Counted from the first letter of the stretch, positions 41,472-50,221 are shown. The stretch: DNA of 64,000 nt from Limnohabitans sp. G3-2 (GCF_002778275.1 NZ_NESG01000004.1:310001-374000); one strand, 5' to 3'. Made by a program: numbers and translations. Notes: generated from the sequence alone by a model not told the origin.

Positions 41472-43754
41472 ATGGTCAGCCCCACCATCAGCCATGCCGC
41501 CAGCCCCATGACGCCGCCCGGCCGCTTGCATGGGCCCGCCTCGCTCAAACCCAGCGCCTCCGATGTGCCCCCACTCATGTTGGCCACGGCGGAAGTGGAG
41601 GAAGCCGGCATGCTGGCCAAGGCCCGTGCGTTTGCCGAGCCCCTGATTTCTGGTGAGTCCCTCGATACCGGCGAAAACATCCTGGCCCATGCCGATGCCG
41701 TCGCGCTCATCCTGGCCCACATGGGGGGCTCTGTGGCCATGCAGGCGGCCAGTTACTTGGTCTACACCTGCCCCCACCTGAACAAGCCAGAGGAAGTGAT
41801 TGCCAAAGCATTCGGCCCTCAACTGGCTCAATTGGCCCTCCAAACCAACCACTTGGTGCATGTCCAGCGCTTGTCGCGGGCCGCCGAGTCGCACATTCAG
41901 GGGCCCGACAACACGCCCTTGAGCCCTCAAGTTCAAACTGAAAACGTGCGCAAGATGCTGCTCGCGTTCAGCCGCGATTTGCGGGTGGTCATGCTGCGAT
42001 TGGCCTCACGCTTGCAAACTTTGCGGCATTACGCAGCCACCAAACTGTTGGTGCCACCCGCTTTGGCCAGTGAGTCGTTGCAGGTCTTTGCGCCTTTGGC
42101 GAACCGCTTGGGTATTTGGCAAATCAAATGGGAACTGGAAGACCTGTCCTTTCGCTTCCTGGAGCCCGGCACCTACAAAGAGATTGCCGGCCTGCTCGAC
42201 GAGAAACGCACCGAGCGTGAGCGTTACATGGTGGCCCTGCGCGAGCGTTTGCAAGGCGCATTGGCGGCGCAAGGCATCCAGGCGCAGGTCGATGGCCGGC
42301 CCAAACACATCTACAGCATTGTTCGCAAAATGCGCGGAAAATCGCTCGCATTTGACCGGGTGTTTGACATCCGCGCCCTGCGGGTGGTGGTGCCCCAAGT
42401 GGCCGATTGTTACCAAGTGCTCAGCTGGGTGCATGAACACTTTGCCCCCCTTGCGGACGAGTTTGACGACTACATTGCCAAGCCCAAATCCAACGGATAC
42501 CAATCCTTGCACACCGTGGTGCGTGACAGCGATGGCGGTCCCATTGAAGTGCAAATTCGCACCCAAGCCATGCACGAGCACGCCGAAAACGGGGTGGCGG
42601 CCCACTGGGCCTACAAAGAAGCGGGCGCCAAAGGCTATGCAGGTGTTTCGGCCAGCAGCGCCTACGACACCAAAATTGCCGTGCTCAGGCAGTTGCTGGC
42701 TTGGGAGCGCGATTTGTCGGGCGCTGCGCAAGAAAAAGCACCGGGCAATCCCGTCTTTGATGACCGCATTTATGTGCTGACCCCGGACGCCGCTGTGGTG
42801 GAGTTGCCCAAAGGCGCCACCGCGATCGACTTTGCTTACACCGTTCACACCAACTTGGGGCATCGCTGCCGCGGTGCCAAAGTCGATGGCGTCATGGTGC
42901 CCTTGAACACCCCACTGGGCAATGGCCAAACGGTGGAGATCACCGCCATCAAAGAGGGCGGGCCCTCGCGCGATTGGCTCAACCCAGAGCTGGGCTTTTT
43001 GGCCAGCCCACGGGCCAGGGCCAAAGTGCGTGCGTGGTTCAACGCCCAAGTCAGCGAAGAAACCATCGCCAAAGGTCGCGAAGCGGTCGAAAAATCCTTG
43101 CAGCGCTTGGGCCGTACCGCCATCCGCTTGGAAGATTTGGCCAGCCAGTTGGGCTTCAAATCTGCCGACAACCTGTTTGAAGTGGTGGGCAAGGACGAGT
43201 TTTCATTGCGCAACATCGAGGTGTTGCTCAACCCACCTGAACCCGCGCTGGAGCCGGACGAATACTTCCAAAAGAAGTTCAAAGGGGCCGTGGCCCGGAA
43301 ATCCCCCTCTGGCGTGCTGGTGGTGGGGGTGGATTCTTTGCTCACCCAGCTGTCCAGATGCTGCAAACCAGCACCACCCGATGCGATTGGCGGTTTTGTA
43401 ACGCGGGGCAAGGGCGTGAGCATCCACCGCCAAGACTGCAGCAATTTTCGCCAACTCGCTTCTCGCCATGGCGAAAGGGTCATCGATGTTCGCTGGGGCG
43501 AAGGCAAAGACGCGCAAGGATCGGTTTACCCCGTGGATGTTGCTGTGGAAGCCATGGACCGCCAGGGGCTGCTGCGCGACATTTCCGAAGTGTTTGCCAA
43601 AGAGAAGATGAACGTGATCGGCGTGCAAACCCAATCCGTCAAAGGCACGGCTTGGATGACTTTCACGGTGGAGATCGGCGATGCCGACCGCCTGAACAAA
43701 GTTCTGGGCACGGTGCGTGGCGTCAAAGGGGTGAGGGCCGCCAAAAGGCGTTGA
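41472..43754 (+). CDS. relA: GTP pyrophosphokinase RelA
   Basis: Ribosome-associated (p)ppGpp synthetase of the stringent response; 760 aa. The N-terminal hydrolase-like region is degenerate: where bifunctional enzymes have the HD metal motif it reads AASYLVYTCPHLN, so hydrolysis is unlikely. The synthetase domain is intact (FDRVFDIRALRVVV near 294; KPKSNGYQSLHTVV near 336). TGS is near 431-490, a conserved cysteine element SRCCKPAPPDAIGGFVTRGKG near 628, and an ACT domain at about 680-760. It is preceded by a hydrolase and followed by tRNA-Val. A separate spoT is expected elsewhere. Confidence 0.94.
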   Translation: MVSPTISHAASPMTPPGRLHGPASLKPSASDVPPLMLATAEVEEAGMLAKARAFAEPLISGESLDTGENILAHADAVALILAHMGGSVAMQAASYLVYTCPHLNKPEEVIAKAFGPQLAQLALQTNHLVHVQRLSRAAESHIQGPDNTPLSPQVQTENVRKMLLAFSRDLRVVMLRLASRLQTLRHYAATKLLVPPALASESLQVFAPLANRLGIWQIKWELEDLSFRFLEPGTYKEIAGLLDEKRTERERYMVALRERLQGALAAQGIQAQVDGRPKHIYSIVRKMRGKSLAFDRVFDIRALRVVVPQVADCYQVLSWVHEHFAPLADEFDDYIAKPKSNGYQSLHTVVRDSDGGPIEVQIRTQAMHEHAENGVAAHWAYKEAGAKGYAGVSASSAYDTKIAVLRQLLAWERDLSGAAQEKAPGNPVFDDRIYVLTPDAAVVELPKGATAIDFAYTVHTNLGHRCRGAKVDGVMVPLNTPLGNGQTVEITAIKEGGPSRDWLNPELGFLASPRARAKVRAWFNAQVSEETIAKGREAVEKSLQRLGRTAIRLEDLASQLGFKSADNLFEVVGKDEFSLRNIEVLLNPPEPALEPDEYFQKKFKGAVARKSPSGVLVVGVDSLLTQLSRCCKPAPPDAIGGFVTRGKGVSIHRQDCSNFRQLASRHGERVIDVRWGEGKDAQGSVYPVDVAVEAMDRQGLLRDISEVFAKEKMNVIGVQTQSVKGTAWMTFTVEIGDADRLNKVLGTVRGVKGVRAAKRR

Positions 43755-43835
43755 GCCATGGATGGCCGGCATCCCCTTGGTTTTCGCCTGGGCCACATTG
43801 GACCTGTGGCAGCCAGATCGTCCTGTTTTTGCTGC

Positions 43836-43841
43836 TATAAT
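43836..43841 (+). promoter_or_regulatory. Probable -10 box of the tRNA-Val gene
   Basis: A perfect TATAAT lies 12 bp before the first tRNA base, within GCTGCTATAATTCAAGG. No convincing TTGACA-like element was found at normal spacing, so only the -10 is annotated. Confidence 0.5.
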
Positions 43842-43853
43842 TCAAGGCTTAGC

Positions 43854-43930
43854 AGGCGCGTAGCTCAGTTGGTTAGAGCACCACCTTGACATGGTGGGGG
43901 TCGCTAGTTCGAATCTAGTCGCGCCTACCA
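43854..43930 (+). tRNA. tRNA-Val (anticodon GAC)
   Basis: 77 nt including encoded CCA. The acceptor stem AGGCGCG (43854-43860) pairs fully with CGCGCCT; the D stem is GCTC/GAGC; the anticodon stem CCACC/GGTGG encloses the loop TTGACAT with GAC at positions 34-36, reading GTC/GTT valine codons; the T stem GCTAG/CTAGT encloses TTCGAAT. All invariant positions are present. A strong terminator follows 18 bp later. Confidence 0.97.
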
Positions 43931-43948
43931 AATTCGGTAGAAAAAACA

Positions 43949-43980
43949 AGCACTTAGCGGTAACGCTAGGTGCTTTTTTT
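43949..43980 (+). terminator. Intrinsic terminator after tRNA-Val
   Basis: AGCACTTAGCG (43949-43959) pairs with CGCTAGGTGCT (43964-43974) across the loop GTAA with one G-T pair, followed by a run of seven T. This is a textbook Rho-independent terminator. Confidence 0.92.
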
Positions 43981-44125
43981 ATGGCAATTTGCATGGCCGA
44001 TGAACCCACTCAGCCTCTAGGCCTATGCATCCATTGGCCAAGGCGGCCTTTGAAACCCAGATTCCGCTCTCAGCGCTAAGCGAAAGATTTTTTGCTTAAC
44101 CAAGCTCTATTGATCGCCTTGTACA

Positions 44126-44156
44126 AATTGACACCTATACTGCCAATACAATTATT
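44126..44156 (+). promoter_or_regulatory. Shared 24-bp motif (copy C) with promoter before the SDR-fusion operon
   Basis: The motif occupies 44126-44149; read on the minus strand it starts GTATTGGCAGT and contains GGTGTCA. It overlaps a plus-strand TTGACA (44128-44133) with a 17-bp spacer to ATTATT (44151-44156). Equivalent copies lie at 50103-50126 and 61560-61583, before the other transcription units of the block. It is a candidate operator for the TetR protein encoded at 54306. Confidence 0.55.
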
Positions 44157-44243
44157 TGGCTTGTATCGCTCTTGCTTGTGACTTATTCCGGCATTTGAAT
44201 CTGACGCGGTTGTGGCCGTCGGTTGTGCCGTGTTTAGAATTTT

Positions 44244-44262
44244 TTCGACCTCATGGGTCGAA
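44244..44262. promoter_or_regulatory. Perfect 7-bp dyad 20 bp before the SDR start
   Basis: TTCGACC (44244-44250) and GGTCGAA (44256-44262) are exact inverted repeats separated by TCATG. The site lies between the promoter at 44128-44156 and the SDR start codon, so it could be an operator or a 5'-UTR hairpin. The rest of the 351-bp gap after the tRNA holds only the tRNA terminator and the shared motif. Confidence 0.45.
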
Positions 44263-44281
44263 ACCCCAACGAGGATCATAG

Positions 44282-45133
44282 ATGGCTGCGTTACGCAAAA
44301 TCAATCTGCAAGATGGGGTGGCTGTTGTCACCGGAGCAGCTGGAGGGATTGGCGCTGCTTTGGCTTTGCAGCTGGCTGAAAAAGGCTGCCACTTGGCATT
44401 GGCCGATGTGAATGGCGCTGGCTTGGCCGAAGTGGCTGCTAAGGCTCAAGCTTATGGCGTCAAAGTCAGTACGCTGGTGCTGGACATGGGCCAAGCTGAA
44501 TCGGCCCAAGGGTTGCTGGATCATGTCCTAGCACACCATGGGCGGGCCACTGTGCTGATCAACAATGCTGGCGTCGCTTTGGGTGGTCAATTCGAGCAAG
44601 TATCTGAAGAAGACTTTGACTGGTTGATGAGCATCAACTTCGGTGCGGTTGTGCGACTCACCCGTGTCTTTATGCCCTTGCTGCAGCAGTCGCAAGCTGC
44701 CCAAATTGTGAACATGTCCAGTATTTTTGGCATCATTGCCCCGCCGGGTCAGACGGCTTACAGCGCCGCGAAATTCGCGGTGCGGGGTTTTTCAGAGGCT
44801 TTATGCCACGAGTTAGAGGTCGGGAATTCGTCTGTTCGAATGACTTTGTTGCATCCAGGTGGGGTGCGCACGGGTATTGCCACCAGTGCCCGTTTACCGG
44901 CGAGCGTCACAGCGCAAGAAATCAAGTTGCATCAAAAAAACTGGCAAAAAGCCTTGCGCTTGTCGCCCGAAGTTGCGGCTCGGCGCATCTTGCGTGGCAT
45001 TGAGCGGCGCGAGCCACGCGTCTTGGTTGGCGATGACGCGGTGGCGGCGTCCTGGATCCAACGTTTGTTACCAGTGACGTATTGGCGGTGGGTGGCGCGG
45101 GGCATGTCGCGTTCTTTCCGCGATGCTGTTTGA
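44282..45133 (+). CDS. Short-chain dehydrogenase/reductase, first gene of the accessory block
   Basis: 283 aa classical SDR, cytoplasmic. Cofactor motif VVTGAAGGIGAALALQLAEKG, with Asp in LALADVNGAG favouring NAD; structural LINNAGVALGGQFE; catalytic Ser in NMSSIFGIIAPPG and YSAAK in TAYSAAKFAVRGFSEAL. The C-terminal extension (KALRLSPEVAARRILRGIERREPRVLVGDDA and a hydrophobic end) is common in SDRs that act on lipids and sterols. The esterase-monooxygenase fusion follows 21 bp later, so oxidation of a secondary alcohol to a ketone feeding a Baeyer-Villiger step is a reasonable inference. Confidence 0.88.
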   Translation: MAALRKINLQDGVAVVTGAAGGIGAALALQLAEKGCHLALADVNGAGLAEVAAKAQAYGVKVSTLVLDMGQAESAQGLLDHVLAHHGRATVLINNAGVALGGQFEQVSEEDFDWLMSINFGAVVRLTRVFMPLLQQSQAAQIVNMSSIFGIIAPPGQTAYSAAKFAVRGFSEALCHELEVGNSSVRMTLLHPGGVRTGIATSARLPASVTAQEIKLHQKNWQKALRLSPEVAARRILRGIERREPRVLVGDDAVAASWIQRLLPVTYWRWVARGMSRSFRDAV

Positions 45134-45154
45134 GTACATGCACAAGGATTTTTT

Positions 45155-47512
45155 ATGAATAAAGCAAGTTGGCAAGCCAAATTGGCCGCCCATGTGGTGC
45201 GCCGCCGGGTCAAACCCCGTCTGGCCAATATGCGCGACATCGCTTCTGTGCGAGCAGCTTTTGGTACGCCATTGCCCGCACCGAAAGGGGCGGTTTACAC
45301 ATCGGCCGAGGTTGCTGGTGTGTCTGGGGAGTGGGTCCAAGCCCGCACCGGTGTATCAGACAACGAGACAATTTTGCTGTACCTGCACGGGGGAGGTTTT
45401 GTGGGCTGCTCAGCCCGCACTCACAGGCCCATCACGGCCGCTTTTGCCTTGCAAGGCTTGAGTGTATTTGTGCCCAATTACCGTTTGGCACCTGAACACG
45501 CCTTTCCCGCTGCACCACAAGATGTGTTGGCGGTTTACCGCGCCTTGCGTGCCCAAGCGCCCCATGCGCGTATCACGGTGGCGGGTGACAGTGCGGGCGG
45601 CAACTTGGCTTTGGGGTTGCTGTTGACTTTGCGTGATGCGGGCGAGCCTCTTCCGCAAGCGGCGGCATTGTTTTCTGCCGCCTTGGACATGACTGGAGCC
45701 AGCCCCTCCTTCACACTCAATGCCAAGCATGACGCGATGTTTGACCCCGAGCAGTTACCTCATTTGACTGAAGCATATTTGGCCGGTGCAGACCCGGTTC
45801 AGCCATTGGCCTCGCCCTTGATGGGTGATATGAACGGTTTGCCGCCAATGCTGCTGCATGTAGGCGAGTCTGAGCTGCTGCGGGACGACTCGATCCGACT
45901 CGCTCAAAAGGCACGAGAAGCGGGTGTGGCGGTGACATTGCAGGTGTTTGATGCAGTGGCCCATGTGTGGCAGTTGGTGCATCAGTTGCCAGAATCGCGC
46001 CGTTCAGTGCGTGATGCGGCGCAGTTTTTGTTGACTGCCGAACCCCACGATCAGCCAGAGGCTGTGGATGTGCTGATCATTGGAGCGGGCTTGTCGGGCG
46101 TTGGCGCCGCCGTTCACCTACAGCGCGATGCCCCCAACAAGTCGTTTGCTTTGCTCGAAGCGCGCGAGGCCATCGGGGGCACCTGGGATCTTTTCCGTTA
46201 CCCGGGCATCCGCTCCGACTCGGACATGTACACCTTGGGATACGAGTTCAAACCCTGGCGTGCTGCCAAGGCCATAGCAGATGGCGCTTCAATTCGCGAG
46301 TACATCCGTGATACGGCGCTGGAGCACGGTATCGGTGCACACATTCGCATGCAGCACAGAATGGTCAGTGCCGATTGGTCAGAAGCCGAGGGTCGATGGA
46401 CGGTTGACATCGAAAGAGGTCCACAGCGCCAGCGATTTCAGATGAAGCCCCGGTTTTTGATGTTTTGCACCGGCTATTACAACTACGAACAAGGACATCG
46501 GCCGCACTTCTCGGGCGAGGAGGACTTCCATGGGCGGTTGGTCCACCCTCAGTTTTGGCCCAAAGATCTGGATTACACAGGCAAGCGTGTGGTGGTGATC
46601 GGCAGTGGTGCCACAGCGGTCACTTTGGTGCCGGAAATGGCCCACAAGGCCGCCCATGTGACCATGTTGCAGCGCTCACCTTCTTATGTGGTCGCGCGAC
46701 CGGCGGTGGATGCGGTCGCCGAAAGTCTCAAGCGGTGGCTGCCTGAGGGCCTAGCGTACCGATTGATTCGTGGCAAGAATGTATTGGTGGGCATTTACCT
46801 CTTCCACTTGCTTCGGAAATATCCACACCAAGCCAAATCGAGGTTGGTGAAAATGGTCAAGGAAGAATTAGGGTCCGACTTTGATGTGGCCAAGCATTTC
46901 ACGCCCAGTTACAAGCCCTGGGATCAACGCCTGTGCTTGGTGCCCGACGGAGATTTGTTCAAAACTTTGCGCGAAGGTCGGGCTTCGGTGGTCACCGACC
47001 ACATTGATCGATTCACGCCTGAAGGTATTTCGTTGCGCTCAGGCGAGGTTTTACCTGCCGATGTCATCGTTACCGCCACTGGCTTGCAGTTGAACCTGCT
47101 GGGTGATGTGAGGTTGAGCCTTGGTGGTGTGCCTGTGGACACATCCGACATGCTGGTCTACAAAGGCATGATGTTCAGTGGTTTACCCAATGTGGTCAAC
47201 ACCTTTGGTTACACCAACGCCAGTTGGACTTTGAAAGCAGATTTAACGGCGAGTTATTTCTGCCGATTGCTGCGCCACATGGATCGGCATGAGAAAACGG
47301 TGTTCACGCCCACGCGCGACAACAAAACTCAGCCGGAACCGTTTTTGGATTTCACTTCGGGTTATGTGCAAAGGGCCGCAGCTTGGTTGCCCAAACAAGG
47401 TGACCGCAAACCTTGGCGGCTCTACCAAAACTACGTGCTTGACCTTTTGACATTGCGCTTTGGTCAAGTGGACGATGGGGTGATGGCCTTCAATAAAGCG
47501 CCCAAAGGCTGA
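45155..47512 (+). CDS. Fused esterase (HSL type) and EthA-like Baeyer-Villiger monooxygenase
   Basis: 785 aa with two complete enzymes in one chain. Residues about 1-298 are a hormone-sensitive-lipase-type hydrolase: HGGG oxyanion motif at 78-81, GDSAG nucleophile elbow with Ser146, acid near Asp244/245 and His270. Residues about 302-785 are a flavin monooxygenase: GAGLSG (310-315), GGTWDLFRYPG (341-351), the Baeyer-Villiger fingerprint FHGRLVHPQFWP (458-469), and a second Rossmann GSGATA. The C-terminal half is strikingly close to mycobacterial EthA as remembered, including KGMMFSGLPN and PWDQRLCLVPDGD. Expected chemistry is ketone to ester followed by ester hydrolysis. No signal peptide, so cytoplasmic. 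Confidence 0.92.
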   Translation: MNKASWQAKLAAHVVRRRVKPRLANMRDIASVRAAFGTPLPAPKGAVYTSAEVAGVSGEWVQARTGVSDNETILLYLHGGGFVGCSARTHRPITAAFALQGLSVFVPNYRLAPEHAFPAAPQDVLAVYRALRAQAPHARITVAGDSAGGNLALGLLLTLRDAGEPLPQAAALFSAALDMTGASPSFTLNAKHDAMFDPEQLPHLTEAYLAGADPVQPLASPLMGDMNGLPPMLLHVGESELLRDDSIRLAQKAREAGVAVTLQVFDAVAHVWQLVHQLPESRRSVRDAAQFLLTAEPHDQPEAVDVLIIGAGLSGVGAAVHLQRDAPNKSFALLEAREAIGGTWDLFRYPGIRSDSDMYTLGYEFKPWRAAKAIADGASIREYIRDTALEHGIGAHIRMQHRMVSADWSEAEGRWTVDIERGPQRQRFQMKPRFLMFCTGYYNYEQGHRPHFSGEEDFHGRLVHPQFWPKDLDYTGKRVVVIGSGATAVTLVPEMAHKAAHVTMLQRSPSYVVARPAVDAVAESLKRWLPEGLAYRLIRGKNVLVGIYLFHLLRKYPHQAKSRLVKMVKEELGSDFDVAKHFTPSYKPWDQRLCLVPDGDLFKTLREGRASVVTDHIDRFTPEGISLRSGEVLPADVIVTATGLQLNLLGDVRLSLGGVPVDTSDMLVYKGMMFSGLPNVVNTFGYTNASWTLKADLTASYFCRLLRHMDRHEKTVFTPTRDNKTQPEPFLDFTSGYVQRAAAWLPKQGDRKPWRLYQNYVLDLLTLRFGQVDDGVMAFNKAPKG

Positions 47513-47535
47513 CCCCATGGCGTTGTCTTTAGAGG

Positions 47536-48933
47536 TTAATCAAGTCGCTCAACGGCGGGCATGCGCCACGTCGCTTCAACAGCAGATGACTTAGGCCAGT
47601 AAAGACGGGCATTGAGTGAAAAAGTTTGGTCAGGTTTGACGGGGAGCCAATTGCTCAAAGGCTGTCCAGTGGGTTCGCTCGACTGTATCCACAAATCCAA
47701 TGAGCCGTCGGGGTTGTAGACCAAAGGGTCTCGGTCACCAAGAGCAAAACGCTGGAGGGGGTTATCAATCAGGTAATCGTCATCTCCGTAAGCTGTCAAG
47801 GACCAAAAGGCGTTGACCGGTGGCAAGCTGCCGGGCTTGAAATGCAGTTTGTAGCGGTGCTTGCCGTTCAGACTTTGGCCGTTGGCATCACCCCGGGTGA
47901 TGGGGTAGGTGGCATCTGCCGGCAAGTTGGCGCCCAAACCAATGATCGCCACACCAGCGCGGATGTTGTAGTGGGTGCCATATTGACCCAAGATGGAAGG
48001 CGGTGTTGACCAGCCGCGCTTGGCGTCGCTGAGTTTGTTCAGCTCTTGGGAAAGTTTGAAGTCGGCGATCCAGCGCCCCACACCTACCCCCATGCGATCG
48101 AGCCAACCCCATTGAGGTGTCTGGCCGGGCACCAGGCCGATGCGCGCGAGCTTCATGACCATCGGACCATCTGCAGCAGCGGGGGGATTGTCCACCATGA
48201 GCGCACTCAGCCGATCAAAGAAGGCCTGTGTGCCCATGGCTTTCATGGAGGCTAAAGGTGCTAGATCGTTGGCAGAGTGATTGCGTACCGGTTTAGTTGG
48301 CTCGGCCAATGGCGTTGGGGCGGAATCGAGTCGGCTCAGCTTTAAACCATCTTGCAAGCGATGCACGACGGGAAAGTCCGAAGCGCCATTGGTTTGCGTG
48401 CGGCCAATCAACCAGACCATGCGTGTGGGTGACCGCAGCAGTTGCATGCCTGCTGGAATGGCTCCATTCCAGCCGGGGCCTGCTAGTAAAAAGGTACCGC
48501 CAGCAGTACCGCTGGTGCGCGTTCCGGGTGAGGCGAATACGTTGGTCCAGGCGTCCATGAAGGGCATCAGTTCATAGCGTGCGCTGTTGGGTGCCATATC
48601 AAACACCCAAGGGCCTTGCGCCATGTCGATGAAGGCCGTTGTGTAAAGCGTGTCCACATTGGGGCGGACCACGTTCTTGAATCGGGAATCTGGAAATTGA
48701 CGAACCCGGTGGAGTTCATTTTCTGGACCCAAGTTCTGATTGGAACGCTCCCTCGTCACATCCATGATGACCAAGGGATAGCCGTAGACGTAGGCTTCTG
48801 CACCCAAGACAATGTGCTCGGATTTGGCATACAAAAAGCCCCCGAAAGCGGCCAGGATGGCCAACAGGCTCAATAGCCCTCGCACCAAATTTCGGCGTAA
48901 AGCGGAAGGCGCTGAGGCAGCGGAGCGTTGCAT
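47536..48933 (-). CDS. DUF1254/DUF1214 domain protein, membrane-anchored
   Basis: 465 aa. The ATG at 48933 overlaps the FGE-like stop (TAATG). An N-terminal TM helix (LVRGLLSLLAILAAFGGFLYA) is followed by the DUF1254 region (EAYVYGYPLVIMDVTRERSN; VVRPNVDTLYTTAFIDMAQGPWVFDMA) and C-terminal DUF1214 (PPVNAFWSLTAYGDDDYLIDNPLQRFALGDRD; DGSLDLWIQS...NWLPV). The domains are beta-rich with no known catalytic activity; members are exported and often occur with lipid- or steroid-degrading genes, though the role is unknown. It shares an operon with the formylglycine-generating enzyme. Confidence 0.85.
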   Translation of the reverse strand: MQRSAASAPSALRRNLVRGLLSLLAILAAFGGFLYAKSEHIVLGAEAYVYGYPLVIMDVTRERSNQNLGPENELHRVRQFPDSRFKNVVRPNVDTLYTTAFIDMAQGPWVFDMAPNSARYELMPFMDAWTNVFASPGTRTSGTAGGTFLLAGPGWNGAIPAGMQLLRSPTRMVWLIGRTQTNGASDFPVVHRLQDGLKLSRLDSAPTPLAEPTKPVRNHSANDLAPLASMKAMGTQAFFDRLSALMVDNPPAAADGPMVMKLARIGLVPGQTPQWGWLDRMGVGVGRWIADFKLSQELNKLSDAKRGWSTPPSILGQYGTHYNIRAGVAIIGLGANLPADATYPITRGDANGQSLNGKHRYKLHFKPGSLPPVNAFWSLTAYGDDDYLIDNPLQRFALGDRDPLVYNPDGSLDLWIQSSEPTGQPLSNWLPVKPDQTFSLNARLYWPKSSAVEATWRMPAVERLD

Positions 48934-50003
48934 TAACGTTCTCCCTTCAAAATCGTACGAAATCCCAAATGGCTGGTGGCCAAGTCCGTGTCTTGCGGTT
49001 GGCGTGCGCCGGGTCGGTAACGCACACAATAATTGGGCGCACATAAAAAAGAGCCGCCCTTGATGACATGTTGTGCCGCAGGCGTTATGCGTTTGTCTTT
49101 GGGCGGTCTATCTGGCCGATCGCTGGAGCTTGCTGCATGGAGGTGCGGCGTCCAGGCATCAGCTGTCAATTCCCAAACATTCCCAATCATGTCGAACAGC
49201 CCTAGCGCATTGGCCGGGTAGCAGCCTACTGGCGCGAGGCCCACAAACCCATCTTCGGCCAAGTTGATCACAGGGAACAGGCCTTGCCACGTGTTGGCTT
49301 TGGGAGGCTGCTCGTGTGTCGAGGTGGTTTCGGTGCGGGCCGCACGCGCTGCCCATTCCCATTGGGCTTCACTGGGCAAGTCTCGACCTTTCCAGTTGGC
49401 ATAAGCGCGGGCGTCTGCAATCGTCACGGCTACCACAGGAAATGAGCCTTTGCCCTTGATGTCGCTGGCAGGCCCAGCTGGGTGACGCCACTGGGCACCT
49501 GGTGTGTAACGCCACCATTGAGTGACGTCTCCATGGCCACGTACATCGTTGGGCATCACGAACACCACCGCCCCAGGTTGCAGCATGGGGGCGTTCAGTC
49601 CTGGGCTTTGAGAAGGGTTGATGGGCCGCTCGGCCTCGGTGATGTAGCCTGTGGCTTTAACAAAAGCGGCGAATTCGTCGTTGGTGACCTCGGTGCGATC
49701 CATCCAGAAGCCAGGCACCTGTACTCGTTGTGTTGGGCCCTCTTCGGGATAAAGGGTACTGCCCATGTCGAACGTCCCCTCTGGCACCCAGACCATGCCC
49801 GGATGTGGTGAGTTGGACAAGGGAGAGGGCAGGGAGCAAACCAAAGACTCTCGGCTGGCATTCTGTGCTTGGCTACCTCCCCAAGACCACACTCCCAACA
49901 AACCCAGCAGACCTATGGCTAATACCCAGATCGTGACACGTCGGGTCAGCGATTTTCCCCGTGGGTCGGGCATTTTTTGCTGTGAATTTGTTGGGTTCGA
50001 CAT
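48933..50003 (-). CDS. Membrane-anchored formylglycine-generating (sulfatase-activating) enzyme
   Basis: 356 aa SUMF1/FGE-sulfatase fold. It has an N-terminal signal-anchor (about residues 22-42, VTIWVLAIGLLGLLGVWSWGG), so the catalytic domain is periplasmic. Core blocks: MVWVPEGTFDMGSTLYPEEGP, FWMDRTEVTNDEFAAFVKATGY, DLPSEAQWEWAARAA, GLFDMIGNVWELTADAW and GGSFLCAPNYCVRYRPGARQ. The two cysteines C-x4-C in the last block are those that bind copper and substrate in FGE. FGE oxidises the Cys of CxPxR in sulfatases to formylglycine; two such sulfatases are in this block. Non-sulfatase FGE-fold proteins exist, but both cysteines and the context favour true FGE. Confidence 0.88.
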   Translation of the reverse strand: MSNPTNSQQKMPDPRGKSLTRRVTIWVLAIGLLGLLGVWSWGGSQAQNASRESLVCSLPSPLSNSPHPGMVWVPEGTFDMGSTLYPEEGPTQRVQVPGFWMDRTEVTNDEFAAFVKATGYITEAERPINPSQSPGLNAPMLQPGAVVFVMPNDVRGHGDVTQWWRYTPGAQWRHPAGPASDIKGKGSFPVVAVTIADARAYANWKGRDLPSEAQWEWAARAARTETTSTHEQPPKANTWQGLFPVINLAEDGFVGLAPVGCYPANALGLFDMIGNVWELTADAWTPHLHAASSSDRPDRPPKDKRITPAAQHVIKGGSFLCAPNYCVRYRPGARQPQDTDLATSHLGFRTILKGER

Positions 50004-50094
50004 GCCATGACGGTCATTAAAGCGGTTGCTGAGAGCTTACTCGTAGTTACAAAGCAGGTGATTTACGATGATTACAAATCCTTTAGCAGAGAAC

Positions 50095-50126
50095 ATTACA
50101 ATGTATTTGCATTGACAGTGTCATAT
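50095..50126 (-). promoter_or_regulatory. Shared 24-bp motif (copy A) and promoter in the divergent FGE / MBL region
   Basis: The motif at 50103-50126 reads GTATTTGCATT then GACAGTGTCATAT on the plus strand. On the minus strand it overlaps the -35 ATGACA (50124-50119), with an 18-bp spacer to the -10 TGTAAT (50100-50095), which drives the FGE-DUF1254 operon. An 11-bp palindrome TGACAGTGTCA is centred at 50118. The 218-bp gap also must hold the divergent promoter for the hydrolase-sulfatase operon, which was not clearly identified. Confidence 0.6.
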
Positions 50127-50221
50127 TTTTATTGGTCATGCAAGAGGACTTGTGCCGATTGCTCTGATTAGCGAGTTGTTTGAAAATTGAGCCGCCTCTA
50201 CTTTTTACCAAAGGCCATGCG

